NCBI RefSeq assembly: GCF_022458985.1
Contig: NC_061777.1
Coordinates: forward strand, 14,101,668 to 14,165,667
Origin: Mugil cephalus
Taxonomy: Eukaryota; Chordata; Actinopteri; Mugiliformes; Mugilidae
Reading direction: 5' to 3'
Length of the DNA: 64,000 bases
Shown here: one piece after another, positions 1 to 13,400 of the stretch
Layout: every line of letters starts with the position of its first letter
Numbering within the stretch: the stretch's first letter is position 1
The notes under the pieces: model-generated
Seen by the model: only the letters and a program-made list of their open reading frames with translations
The model's database searches: none
Told to the model about the DNA's origin: nothing
Program-made: the position numbers and the translations under genes

Positions 1-1639
1 CCTGCCTCTATCCTCCGCCTATGGCCCTCATTTCTTCTGAGAAAGGCCAAGTGTTTTTGTCCTGTAAATACCACGGAGCAGAGACAAAAAAGACGTCTTT
101 AAAATGCAGTCTACAATCCATTACACATATTCCCCCTGCATATCCATTCAGTAATTATTCATTAGAAAACATTTAACGTCACAGTGAATTTCACACTAGG
201 CAGTCGAAACACAATGGAGGAGATTTGGCCTATTTTGGGGTGAGGAGTTGGGGAGGGGTTTAGCTGTACAGAGGAAGGGTGAAGGCGAAGGAGGGGGAGC
301 AGTATTTGTCTGATCTGAGAACCTCTGAAACGGGGCCGTCTTGAGACAACGGGACAGACTAAATAGTGCAGTAACGGTCTATGCCCCGCTGCTTGCTGTG
401 ACACTCATTTAGTGTGCTTTAGTGTGCCCCGAGGGCAAACAATAGAGGCTTGTTCTTAGCAATCCTGTGCTGTAATTTGGACTTCATTACTTTGCTCATA
501 CAGGGCCCCATGGAAGGATAGAGGAGGCTAGTCAGATGAGAGTGTTTTTTTTTTTTTCCACCTGTCAGCCCCGCACCCCCAGTGCTCTCACCCTTCTCCT
601 CAACAATACCCCTCACCCCGTGTCCCCACCAATAACCCTCACCCGACCCCCTTCCCATAGCGCCCTCCTCCCACCCACCCACTTTAAGCCAATGAGACAG
701 GTGAACAATATCATTGAAGAAACCCCTTTTTGGACGTCAGAATCAATCTGGCGATGTGATGGTAGCGGTGCTGTTGTGGGGTATCTGTGACACCCCCTTC
801 CTTCATGGGAACAAACTTCTCTCGGGGCAGCACAAGCAGACAATGTGCTGGGACAGCGTGACTTAGGGATCTGCCATACAGTATTACAAGTAATAACATG
901 AACAGATAAGCTCCTGTCAAGAGAAGGATGAATGAATTCAGCAGGGATAATAATGCTAATGTTCTAGGTTTTCTGACTAAATCTAAAGGCTGGCTGTGTC
1001 CATCCAGGTTTTCCTTTGGTGTCCCGCGGGTATTTCTTTTTAAGAAAGCTGTCTGCAGCAAGCAGAAGTGTTTCTAATGACACTGTGCTAAAAAAAAAAA
1101 AGGCCGAACACTGAATGGGCGTTCTCAGCTCAGGAGGACAAGAGAGCCTAAGCTGAAGGATGCACCTTCCTATTGAAAGAGCTCTCCTCATGCATGGGTT
1201 ATTTGTAGTCTTATATATCCAACAAGCCAAATGAACTAGATTGTAAGTCCAGTAATAATTAAACAAAAGGCGGCCCAATCTGGTGCGCGGCGGAAAGACT
1301 GATTATGTAATGAATCCTCAAAGCCGCTGTGAGATCAGGTAAATTGCCCCGCTACCTCAGCGCACAACCAATTGTATTTTAATTAAGAGATGGTCGCTCA
1401 TCCTGGTCTAGAGTGTCAGTGTTGCTGGAGACAGAGTGACCTCATCTTTGCGAGAAGTGCAGGTACTTTCAGACCAAGGAGGGAGGGGAAGCAGCCGCTG
1501 AGACGTTTCACGTAGCAGTATTTAACTGTCTCACACATGAGCCCCCATAAAACGTGAAGTGAAGTTTTTGTGTGGATTGAACTAATTAGATAACAAATGT
1601 TAATTGCTAGAGTTGTTACTTGGCTTGATTTGTTTCCCT

Positions 1640-2025
1640 TCTCTGGAAGGCTCCCAAGTGATTCAAAATGCTACAGTGGGTTTTGGAGGCTGACACCCTC
1701 TGTACATTTAAGAGTAGGCTTCAAACTTTTTTTTTTTTCTTCGATAAAGCTCATTGTTTGGGAATCTGAATCTTCCCTTAGATGTGCTGCTATAGGCCTA
1801 GGCTGCTGGGGGACTTCTCACGATGCACTGAGCACCTGTTCTCTACTTTCTTCTCTCACTCTATCCATGAGCTGCTACCGTGCAACATCTCCACGTCCTA
1901 ACTCTCTTTTAACCTGCTTATCATACCTCTTACATGCACATATTTTACCAGCTCACTCACCTGTAATAGAACTAGTACTGTCACAGACTTGTTTATTCCT
2001 ACATGAAGAACTTTATAAGCCCACT
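1640..2025 (+). repeat. Decayed LINE-like interspersed repeat (3' part)
   Basis: The run containing 'ctgctataggcctaggctgc', then 'gatgcactgagcacctgtt' and a pyrimidine-rich stretch, resembles from memory a very common acanthomorph repeat that follows LINE reverse-transcriptase sequence. It has no intact frame. Family (probably L2-type) is not certain. Confidence 0.45.
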
Positions 2026-3330
2026 GTGTTGCTGCAATGAATATTTTGATTGCTAGCTCCATTCATTCTTTTTTATTCATTATCAATCTCTTGTCTAACA
2101 TGTATCACCTAGACTTTGTTCTCTTGTTTGTGTCATGTTTATATGCTGCCTGTATGCTTTATTCAGTTCATCTTGTTCCTCCTCCTCTCCTTTTTCTGTG
2201 TCTCTAACCAGCCAGTTATTCAGCTTTGTGGGCCTCAGGCTCCAGGATCTTTTCTTGAGAACTTGAATTTACAGAATTGAGCTACATTTATTGGATGCCT
2301 TTGTAGCTTCTTGCTTTTAGCTTTAGCTAAGTCTGTACTAAACCATATTTCTGAACTGATGATTAGTCATCTACTTCCACACACCAACAAGAGTCAACCA
2401 AGATGGTCCTAGCTTTGGGTGACTTTATGAAAAAGAACTCGAGTCTGAGCATCACTCACAAAACACAAGTTCATTTTGAACCTTCTTCAATCTAAACCAT
2501 CTGACAGCACCTATGACATCTAAGCAACTGCAAGAGTGATGTAATGCAAAAAAAAAAAAGAAAGAAAGAAAGAAAAAAGAGACAGAGAGAGAGCACACAA
2601 CAACACAAAAGTAAACTCAAACCTGCATTTTTGAAGCGTTCTGCTGTCAGATGCAGAATATCAGTGAGGAGCCAAGTTGAAATAATGTCCTTCCCTCCAG
2701 AGAAGTTAGACAAAAGCAGAGTGTCCTCCTGTGTCTGCTTGCATGGAGGCAATCAGTGAACCACTGGATTCTTAACAGTTAGTTGGCAAAAGTCAAAATT
2801 AAACAGTGCTTGTACAAAAAACAAAAGAAGACACATTTGCTCTCCCTCCTGTTGGGTCTCCAAACAAATTCATGCAGCATACTACGGTCGCACAATGTTG
2901 GTGATGGTGCGTTGAGGCCAGTTCATGCATATGCTTCTCCACATCATCTTTACCCAGGCTCAAGACACTGTGGGACCTGAGTGCTTAATCATTCATGCCG
3001 TGGGAGGTAGGGGGATCTTATTCAGTGCTTACCTGGGTATCTACTGCTCTACTGAGTGTAACATAACAACACAGAAACAAGATCCAAACCAAACCAATCC
3101 AACCATCCGCCTTTCTCTCTCGCTTTATTCTCGGTCTGTTCTTCTCCTTTTCTCTCTCTAAGCTCCATTACATCACTGCCAACAGCAAAAAGACCCCAGT
3201 CCCATTCTTCCAGCTGGCACAGTCCAGGTCTGGTTACTGATCTTTGATCAGGTGGGTACATTACAGGCTGCTTTTCCTACTCAGAGTAACAATGTTTGTG
3301 CAGAGTGGCAAATGTTGTTTCTAGATGCAA

Positions 3331-3500
3331 TTACAGACGCACAGAGGCAATTATCATATTTTGTTGCCTCGGTGATGACAATTATCTGAACGTTTAATTA
3401 CAGCTTCCATGGGAGCATTTAAATAACGGAAGATTAAGTATTTTAGGGAGATTTAATTTATGCATTATTAAACACAAAGGCTACAGGATGCCTTAAATCT
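3331..3500. promoter_or_regulatory. Candidate conserved noncoding element (homeodomain-rich)
   Basis: An AT-rich block with CAATTATC twice, TTTAATTAC, a run of TTTAAAT/TTTAATTTAT and an octamer-like ATGCATTA. The dense homeodomain-type cores without low-complexity sequence look like a vertebrate developmental enhancer. Conservation is not tested; the call rests on composition and proximity to foxn4. Confidence 0.25.
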
Positions 3501-4019
3501 ACTTTACAACCGTGTGAGACACAGCGCATGTAACTTAGATAAATAAAGTCTTTACAAATTATCAAACCATGCACAGAAAAAAACACCTACGCATCTGTGC
3601 TTGAAATCAGCTTGAAATCAATATGCGCACACTGGCAAAGCCATCATGATGATGTTTAACAGGTAGTACCACCAGCTACCCAAGAGCTACACACATGTAC
3701 ACCTGTAAACACGTGTAAAAATACACCATGGAAAGGCAGAACTGGCCAAAATAAAATAATAATATAATCTATGCAATTGTTTAAAGGAGAGAGATTAGAG
3801 CATTTCAATTACTCTATTTAGTTTAAGCCAGTGTGTGTTTCACTGTGGTACAGGAGGAATTCTTTTCCTTAAAAAAAATAGACATGTCAATTATCTGCGA
3901 CTTGTGATTTGAGACTGGGTGGAAGTAATAATGTGTTTACTCTTGTAACCTGGCAACAGCTGTCAGAAAACACACTCCCTCCAAGGTAACACAGGTGTCT
4001 GTTTTCTCCGCTCCAGTGA

Positions 4020-4150
4020 CCTAAATGGGAGAAAAGCTCAGGTTTCGGCCCCAATTTATGAATTGATTAATGTCTTGAAAGCCTCTCCGTCGATTGGCCT
4101 TAATGGGCGACCAAGTGGAGTGTTCAACGTATTGAATTATTCACTCTCCA
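4020..4150. promoter_or_regulatory. Candidate conserved noncoding element
   Basis: A compact non-repetitive block with ATTGATTAATG, GATTGGCC (CCAAT-box core), CCTTAATGGG and TTGAATTATTC. It reads like a developmental enhancer rather than decayed repeat. No conservation evidence is available here. Confidence 0.22.
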
Positions 4151-5809
4151 CTCCAGAAAAGTTGTCAAGGTTACCTCTGCCGTCACCCCACCTCTCCCCC
4201 CTGCGCAACGGCCCGGCAATGCTTGTCCAATCTTAACAAGCTTTGTGCTACCCACTGGGCTCTGATTCAGCACGAGACCCGGCAAATCCAATTACACAGG
4301 AGTCAGAGAGGTTGATTTTCCCATTATAGATTCCATGCTGAGAATGAGAGCTGATGATAACACTCACATCACACCACCGCTGCCTCCCCCTCCTCTCTCT
4401 TCTCTTCTTATTTTGTTGGCATTTTACCATTCCCCTCCCTTTATTTCTCACTCTCTTCCTATCTAATTCCTCTCTTCCCAAAGACCCTCTTTCTTCCCCC
4501 TGTCCTTTTCTTTTGGATCTCTCCTTTCATAGTCCATAATTCAAATTTTTAGGGCAGCGTAACGAACACTGGGCCCTGTCATCATTTAAGTCCCGAAGTG
4601 CTGGGTCAGTGAGGTTACTTTATACACCACATTTTTCTGTCTTACTTAAAAAAACGAAAAGATAATATAATTATATCTCCTTTGTAACTGCAACGTGTTG
4701 CTCTGTCCTTAATTTTAATGTTCTGCGTCACGCTAAACAATTATCTTAACATAATACTTGCACATCTAGAATGAAATATTTTGTTTTCGTTGGATAACAT
4801 CTAAAAGGTCACTGCAAAGAAATCCAGACAGCTTGACTTAGTGCCTTCTGGGTGCCATGTTTACGGGACACACCATGTGGCGGCCATGCCACATAAAAAA
4901 AAAAAAAAAAAATGAAAGCTCTTTTTGAGATGAGTCTCTTTTATACTCAGTCAGCTATGAAAAAAGAATCGGACTTTTGGTCCATCTTAACCCTTTAGAG
5001 CCATGACCTCGCCTCAGACCAGAGTCTTTGGTGTTGACACAGGCCACTCAAGAGGTCAGTACCTTTGACCTCTGTAAGACATCCAGATAGGGCTTTTTCT
5101 CTGATCCGTGAGGACAATCGGAAGTTCTGCGGTCACCGTAGAGAAATGTTCTGCCGTGTAGGGGAGAAGAAAATGGTGCGAGGCGACGTGCACGGGCGTT
5201 TTTGGTTGACCAGCGTTTCACTGAATATGCTGTCAGTGCAGTTCTGACTGTCCATTGTTCAGCTTGACAGAAACAGATAGGTGATAGTGAAACTCGTGGT
5301 TATAAAGTCTGCATGATTCAGATCCGCTGATGCGTAAAACCATGAGCGACAATGAAAATACAGTAAAACAGTAAAATTCAAAACACTACTTAAATAAATC
5401 CACGTCAGCAAGAACAAAATAAACTGCACAAGTTACTGTATTATCCTTAATTATCACATCCCCAACTAATTCAAACTGTGGTTGTTGTCGTTTTATTTAT
5501 TGATCATGTGTTTTTAGTAAAAACAAAAAAAAAAAAAAAAAAATCTTACTCTATTATGTTTTTAGTGACAACAGCTGTGAATTAAACATAATGGAGAAGT
5601 TGAAGTAAAAAGCAGCATGGAATTAAAATACTTAACAATGGATAAAAAAAAAATAAACACAAGCAGCTTAAACATTAGAGTAATATATATTTTTTTTACA
5701 TTCCTTCATCTCAGTCTGATGATACAATAATGATTTAGGAGCATGTTGAGCTGATCCTAATTAAAGCTGATCCTAATTAGTTCAACAAATTACGTTCCAA
5801 ATGGCACTT

Positions 5810-5895
5810 GAATAAAGGCAACTGGACTTGTAGGATTTCTTGAAGACATTTCGCCACTCATCCGAGTAGCTGGTGGGAAGTTGAGGTTTAAATAG
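5810..5895. repeat. Common teleost interspersed repeat fragment
   Basis: 'tcttgaagacatttcgccac' followed by 'tcatccgagtagct' matches, from memory, a repeat unit found in thousands of copies in acanthomorph genomes, usually as 'gaagacgtttcgcc...tcatccgaggagct'. No coding content. Confidence 0.5.
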
Positions 5896-7429
5896 AAAAA
5901 CTCTGTGGGTAAACCCCATCAGAAACTTGCTAGACCAGAAAGTCATAGACATTGTTTTTATTTCCCATTTTTCACAATAAAATTCCCTTCCACCAGCAAA
6001 TTTGCCACCGCTATCGTGAAACCTTAACAAGACATACAGACTGCTTTCTATCTGGAGTTATGGCAACATGGTTCCAATCCCTGTAATTTCTCATTGAACC
6101 ATTCGGTGATTTGGGTGAACTGATAATTCTGCTTCAGGTTATTGACTGAAACTGAGCTGTACTTGAAGTTGCACTTCACTATTACTGCTATCATATCTTT
6201 ATTTGAATATATTAACAACCCAATGCTGCTGTTAATTGACCTTCATTTGCCCCATTTGCCCACCAGAACCTACTGGTGGTCTTCTAGTACTGGTTGACCT
6301 TTGACAGGGCAACCCCAGGCCTCACAGTCTGGGCACTCTGCTCTGTCCAGGTTTAAGCTTCGGTGGGAAAAACAAAAAAAAACTCTTTGGCAGGACATCG
6401 ATGCAGCTCCTTGGCTAAGAGCGGCTGACAGCCGCTTCCTCTGTGCGGCCAGAGGGTCACTCTGGGTGACACGTTGTTCCGAGGGACACTGTGTCTCTGC
6501 CTGAGGAGGCGATTAGAGGGGTGAGCTGACCTCGTTCTCAGAGGGTCTGGTGAGTTTTGAGTAAACACTTGGTGCAAGACAAAAACACAGGCAACAAACA
6601 CAGGCCGACCCTCAGGCGGTGATCCCATTGTTTCCCCATTACTCCTGAACAGGCATAAAAAAAGGAGGAGAGTCGTCACTCTGTTATCCTGAGCAGCGGG
6701 GAGTCCTCCTGCTCTCGGTGGTACCGAATCTAAATTCATCACACACAGCCAGCGCAGGTCACCGGAGCTGCCCACAGGTCACTGCCATCGCTTAAATGAG
6801 CCAAAGCATGGACATTAATATATATCTTATTGCAGTCAGACTGATCAGGCATGCACAAGGGCACAGGGACAGGATAGTAAAATGTCTGTAGCAATAGGGG
6901 AACTAGGAAAACGTGTACAATAGATCCTCAGGACTAGGTGATATGATGAGAATGTTACCGGGATATTTACATCAATTAAAGAATTAAAACACAGTCAGAA
7001 ATGGTGTTTAATATTCTGATGATGCATATGTGTGAGTCGGTTATCAGACATTGAACATTATGCAGCAAATCGTTTTAAGTTGAACATTCATACATAGTAT
7101 GTATCAGTTTTACAGTCACTTATTTCACCAGTGAGTGGCCACATCAGCAGCATAAGATGATATATAGAGAGGTCAGGAAGTCACTTAATAAATGATGTGG
7201 AATAAAAACTAATCCAACAAAACTGCCCTGACCCAAAATGAACGGCAGTCACAAACAGACACAACACAAATGTGACCATAATAATTTCAATTTTGACAAT
7301 GCTACACCCAACAGAATGAAACACGGGTCAATTAAACCCCCTGGAAATCTCAACAAAGGTGACAGGTTCCATTGTGTTATCTTCGCCTGTGTCTAAAGAT
7401 AAAGTGTTGAAATTAACATAAATTTGGCT

Positions 7430-7570
7430 GTTAGTCACGGGGTTGAATCCCCTCTACGTCCGTGGCTGACACCTAAACCCCCACTTTCTGTTCAAATGGA
7501 TAAATGCAGAGAACAAAATCCTTGAATGTGTACTCGTAAACATGCTTCAATAAAGCTGAACTAACTTTTA
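7430..7570 (+). repeat. tRNA-derived SINE-like fragment
   Basis: A B-box-like 'gggttgaatcccc' near 7440 is followed by 'caaatggataaatgcagaga' and ends in 'tcaataaagct', the same order seen in common fish SINEs. The A-box half is not recognisable, so it is probably truncated. Confidence 0.42.
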
Positions 7571-9559
7571 TCCATCAAGAAAAAAACAGTACAATATGTA
7601 TGTGATCAAGTCCTCACATTTGTATCCTTGTCCTAGTCTTAATACATGTCTAAAATAAAACAAAACAACAACAACAAAAAAACAACAGCTAATCTCAAAT
7701 TTGATAATCTGGATATTTTTTACCACTTTATTTATTATTTTCCCATATGAAAAACATTGACATGATTTCTCACAAAAGTTGGGAACCCGCCCCCACCCTC
7801 ACCCCATCCAAAAGAAGAAAACAAATACGCACAATTACAGCAGGCTAGTTAAATTTAAGAGTGCTTTAATTGGCGATCACAATAGTTTGTCCACTGGTTA
7901 ATCTAGTTCCAGCTGTAGGTGTTTCTGTTATTTTAATCAACACCTGCTGTTGGGGCTGGGCCAGTGTCCTGCTCACGGGCTCTGGGTGTAAAGGATCAGG
8001 CTGTCATCTTAAATTATACCATCATCGTCGTTATTAACTCTTCCCCCTCAGACGTTTCACACAACTTGAGCACACAAACACTGCCCCTCAGTCTTCAACC
8101 CAGCTTCCAGATCATAACTCGGCGGTCTTTAGGACCTGAAGGACCTGCTCTCTGAGGACGGTCTTGTTTTTGTCCGTTACGTTCATGCATGTAATCATTG
8201 ATTGTGCCTATTGTGACAGGACGATTTACCATCTGTAATGTCCCATGGGACTGGTACTGCTGTCACTGCAGTCTCCCTGCAGGCTTTAAGGAATTCCTCT
8301 TTAATTTCCGGCCTCAGTTTAATCTCAAACTGGTTTTCACATGTAAGCCGGTTATTAGACCATAGGCATACCTCCTTGCTTCTTTAGGTGCAGAAACATT
8401 TCCACTCTGGAGGCATAAAAGGGAAGACTTTTGTCATTCTAAGTGATCTGTCTTGTAATATTGTAGTTATCAAACATATAAATTGCCATCTAACTTAATT
8501 TGTATCTTTACAGGTGAAATGTAACTCTTTCACTTCAGGGGGCTATAGGGATGTGTTACAGGACCCCCGGAGGGCTTAATGCGAGAATCAGACAGATGAA
8601 GGTGACTGGTCCATTTTCTCAGAAAACGTAAATAAAAACAGGTATTTATAATGTGAGCTACGTTTCTTGTCCATTTTCTCACCAACAGAAAGTTAGATTC
8701 ATCTTTAGACTATCAGGAAAGTCAAGGAAACAATAAGTCAATTCGCACACACAACTTCTTCAGTACATGTGAAGTTATTTAAAGTTATAGGAGCTTTGTT
8801 TTTAGTTTTATAAAAGTGATTCTGCATCATGCATGACTTAATGAAATGCGTGTATCTTCAATGAGGAAGCGGACTCCGGCGCATCGTGGTGCGTTATTAA
8901 CTCTAGATACAACATTCATGCTCGAGGTTATGTTTCTCTTCTTTTTTCCTTCTATGTTCTTAAGAGGACCTGTTCTCAGACTAATGTGAGCTTTTGCCGC
9001 CTCCTGCTTGCAGCCCACTCGGCCCCCTGCCCTCCCTACCCCTGCCCGCCTCCCCGGCTCTTTTTCCCACTGCTGTGAGGAGCAGGACGCGGCCACAGCG
9101 GCGGGAAGCAAATTATCTACAAGCACTTCCCTTAAAAAAAAAAAAGTTCACACTCACATACACAGATGCCTCCACAAGTAGCGAGTCACAACGTCTTAGA
9201 CCCGAGCAAGGACTCACTGGGAATAACTTCGCAAGAGCACAGGTGGATCAAAATGGATATTTAATAAGCCTTCTTTTTCATTTCTTTTCCTTTTTTTGTG
9301 TTTATTTTTTTTTTTTGCTTTAGTTTAGTTTTTTAGTTGCATTTATTGAAGTTAGCCTGGACCAATTACTTTTTAGTGTAGAGGGATTTAGGCCTGAACT
9401 GATGTATTTTTTGTTCCTTTAAGACGCACAGGGGAGCACCTGTGTGCCACTGGAGCAACAAGCGCACAGGACAAACAGGGAGCTTAGGCCTACCTATGTA
9501 TGTTCTCATATATTTAAGAGGCATGCAATAAGAAGACTGGGCTGTTTGGATGCTGTGTG

Positions 9560-9948
9560 GCCTAACTTTTATTTCAGGTGAAGTGTTTTTGGCTGCTGTT
9601 GGCTGTGGTTGACGGAGAGTAACAGGAAAAAAAGTCCCCAGAATTTAACGAGAGAAAGTACAAAAACAACCTCGACGTTTACAGCGTTTGCTGTGAGAAG
9701 TGTGGACGTCGTCTGGGATGCTGACAAGCACTGCATTAACAACTAACAGCTGTCAAACTCATGGGATCATCCTGCCCCCCGGGCCACTGAGCGGCTCTGA
9801 AGAGGTCTCCAGTGCGCATGTCAGAGCGCTGGACAGCTCCAGAGAGGGAAATTTAAAAACGGTTTTTGGAGAATCAAGTGCAACACAGTGAAATACAGTA
9901 GAGGAGCTCACGGCCGACGCTCACATCCCTCAAAATCAACTAAAACAG
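9560..9948 (+). other. foxn4: Possible foxn4 5' untranslated exon
   Basis: A GC-richer segment ends at CAG|GTGATT (donor at 9949-9950), and the exon with the foxn4 start codon has its own acceptor (TGCACAG, exon from 10475). An upstream noncoding exon must therefore exist. This is the best donor within 600 bp, but its 5' limit is a guess and no transcript supports it. Confidence 0.3.
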
Positions 9949-10493
9949 GTGATTTCGTTTTTTTTCTCCTCTCAATTATTTGTCTCTTACAGCATCCGAG
10001 TCTTTGTCGAATTGATCGTTTTGTTGAGCGTCATTTAAATTATTTTTCTTGAACATAAACTTTCTGTAGCCAGGCTAAATGAAACGCCTAAATATAGGCT
10101 AGGAAAATGTGAAAAAGTGTTATGAAAACGTTTGTTCTGCATGCTTAATGGTTATTATATTAAGTTCTTTATTCTTTCAAAATAATCAGTAATTAATGAA
10201 GAGATCAAAAATCAGGCTTTAGCTGTGTAGAAGGTATACTGCTAGTTGTTTATTCTTATCTTAGATTCAAGTTTCATATAATTTTTATATGTATTTTATA
10301 TTCCACTTATTTAAATGGCACTTTTTGTACCACCATGTTTATTTACTTAAAGAAGGCTCTGGAGTAATATGATTAATATTGCATTGACTGTTTAGTATAG
10401 TTTGTTTATTTTAGTTTGAAGACACATTGAGGGCATAAGCTAAAGTTTGTGATTTTTTTCACTTAACTGCACAGGTACCACATATCCCAGGAA

Positions 10494-13400
10494 ATGATAG
10501 AAGGTGGAATAACGTCCAGGATGTCAGGAATAATTGAGAACGCTGGGCATCACCCGTCTCCACAGGACTACAGGTTAGACTTCTTATTCACAGCATCTTC
10601 AGCTAAATTAGGAGGTTACAGCATATGCTGCCACCAGTGTGGCATTTTCTTCTTACACATGGCCCTAAACACTAAACGCTGAGACAAGTCAGCAGATAAA
10701 ATACATATATTTTTTAAAGAATCAAACCCCTTTGAGGTGTTTCCTAAATTCTCCTGGAACAAGCTGTCTGACCCGCTATGTTAAATCTAATGCTAGATGG
10801 ACAGCTCTTGTTGTGCATGGGGGGGTTGCATGAAGAAAAAAAAAAAAAAAAACGAGAGAAAGAAAGAAAAAATCCCAAAGAATAAATGATTTTCGGTCTG
10901 AATGGATCTGTCAGAAACCATCAGCTCTGTTTACACTCCCGCTGTCGGCGCACGGAGCGCCTGAGCCTCTTGGCTGGCCGGCTCAAGGGGAGATGGGGCG
11001 CTCTGGGTCACCAGTGTGCACAAGTGGCTCCCAATTAGAAAAGGAGGGAAGAAGGAAGGGAGGAGACACAATATTTAATGTTGAACTTCTGCAAAGGCCT
11101 GGATGATACATGGGGACACCAGCTCAACATGTTTTGCATCAGTGAGCAATTTCTACGCTCTGTTAGTGACAGAGTAGGAGGTGGGGTTGCCCCTAATGCG
11201 TCACCTATTCCACAAGTAAGTTTCCTACATTTATAATACACGACCTTGAATATATCTGCCAAGTCAAAGCTACAGCAAATCCTTAACATAATTTATACGA
11301 ATTTTTCGTTTGTAAGCAAGTATGTTTCTGCAGGGAGCCGACTTGTGTGGTGCTTTAGTGGATTAAAGTGTCAGAAGGTTGTCATAAAAACTCAAAAAGA
11401 CAGACAGAAAGACACGAGAGTTCCTCTCATTCAGCTCCTCGGTCGGATACAGTAGCTCCGGAGCTCCAGCAGAGATATTATGAGGTGTTTGAGGATGTGT
11501 TCATGATTCCTGGCTGCGGTGATGTCACTTATTCAGACGGCTGACACAGAGCCCTGACCTCAAACTACATTTGCACCCCCTCTGGCCTCAGGCTCCGTTG
11601 ATTTTCCCGTTAAGGCGTGGAGGGGGGTGGGTGGGGGCAAGGGGGGTCGATGGAGGTTGGTGGGGAGGCAAGAGGGGGAGCAGTGCGGATAGAGGCTGGA
11701 AAGGGACAGGGAAGCAGATGGCATCCTATTTGTCCCTCTTATGTGAGGGCTGTCATTCCAACAGATTAATGCAAGGGCTGGGTGAAGAAAAGAAATGACA
11801 GACACAATCAAGGAAGGGTCTGGGGAAGACAATAGAGCCACGTGCCACTGGGCAGATTTGTCGTTTGGGACACAATAGGTGATCATTTTTCAATAGACAA
11901 GGCCAACTGTTGCGGGCAACATGTGCTGCTGTCCCATGTTTCAAACGATCTCATGCGTTGTTTACTTATGATTCAGCCAATGGGTAAGTCGAGACCGTGG
12001 TCACCTGACACAGGGTTGATTTTTTTTTTTTTATTAGGAGATTTAGTGTGTGTGTGTGTGTATTGGGGGGTGTGTACTCCTGCAATGTCCACAGACACAC
12101 AAAGTAACTGAAGAGCATGTGTTGTCATAGCGACCTTGATGACAAAACCTTCGCACAGTAAGTGTGTGCGCAGAGAAGACTGGAGAGGATTCAAGAGGAT
12201 TCCTCTCTTTTCTTTCTTCCTGGTCGAGGCTCACCATCTAAAAGACTGAAAGTCGACTGATGCTGGCAGAGCACTGGTTAAACTCAAATCCCACGTTTTT
12301 TTTTTTAAACTTAAAATAAATTGTATAATCATAAACATATTCTGTTATCTAAAATGTATTTGTTGGTTTGTGTATAAAAAAAAATCATGACAACCTGCAA
12401 CAAAAAGAAAAGTTAAGTTTGGGAGGAAAAGGGAAACAAAGATCACAAGAAAAAAAAAAAACACATACACGATAATGTCAACAGATGATTTGCTCTGAAT
12501 GAAGCTTATTTGCTTATTTAACTCCCTCATTGTTGATTAAGACTGTCACTGCTAAATAACACTTGTAGTTAATCTTCTTATGGTAATTCCTGGACGGCTA
12601 AAACGCGGCTTTGCCGAGCAGCTTTCATCTCGGTTTCTCCACAGTCAGACTCATTACAGCGGTTTAGACTTTGAAGGACAAAATGTTCTATCGAGTGTTT
12701 AGATTTTAATTCCACTTGTGATCAATGCGTGTCTGGGCTGACAGCCGTGTTAACCCCGAAACCCCCCACCACCCCCCTCCTCCCTCCTCTCTCTCGAAAG
12801 GCTTCTGACCACGGACCCCTCCCAGCTGAGGGAGGAGGACCTCCCTGGGGACCTGCAGTCTCTGTCATGGCTCACCTCTGTGGATGTGCCCCGGCTACAG
12901 CAGATGGCTGATAGCAGAGGCCACAGCAACGGGCCCTCCCAGGCCAGCTTGCTGGAGCAACAGACAGGTGAGGTGACAAGGAGGGGACAGTGAAACATTC
13001 AAAAACTGCAACAGCTCTCTGATTGGATGAACCAGTGCCGCTGGATTCTTCTGGATTTCTGCCATCTCCAGATATCAGCACATATTTAGAAGAATTAGCC
13101 CACAGAGACAGCAACTCTCAGAGATTAATCCATTAATAAGTGAAACAACAAATCAAAGAGCAATCAATATCTTTCCAAACATAGTCAATGTGACGAGTCA
13201 CTTAAAGGACCTTACATTAAACTGTTTAACTAATAACTTTTGCTTCTAAATTCTGGGCAGAAATCTATAAAAGAAGCCTTATAACTTCTAATCTGTCCCT
13301 GGGAGGCGGCATCACATTAAATATTACAGAGCTTCTTACAAGTATCTTCAAAACCTAATATCCCACCACAAAAGAAGAAAATGAATACGAAAAATATTTA

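Larger units (their letters stand above)
1..9500. other. Gene-free region upstream of foxn4
   Basis: I find no coding exon here. The open frames are short, lack splice-compatible homology to any family I recognise, and often run through homopolymers. The stretch holds old interspersed repeats near 1.64-2.03, 5.81-5.90 and 7.43-7.57 kb, several poly-A/T tracts, a short AAAG-rich run near 2550-2580, and AT-rich blocks that resemble conserved noncoding elements (about 3331-3500 and 4020-4150). The remainder shows nothing I can name. Its position upstream of a tissue-restricted developmental transcription factor makes a regulatory role plausible, but this is inference. Confidence 0.6.

Noticed and set aside
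711-1061. 116-aa minus-strand frame
   Set aside because: Single-exon frame without homology or expected splice signals; compatible with chance.
6353-6775. 140-aa minus-strand frame upstream of foxn4
   Set aside because: No recognisable domain; lies in noncoding sequence and probably reflects GC content.
7430-7470. tRNA gene, because of a B-box-like sequence
   Set aside because: No cloverleaf arms or A box can be formed; it fits a SINE fragment better.
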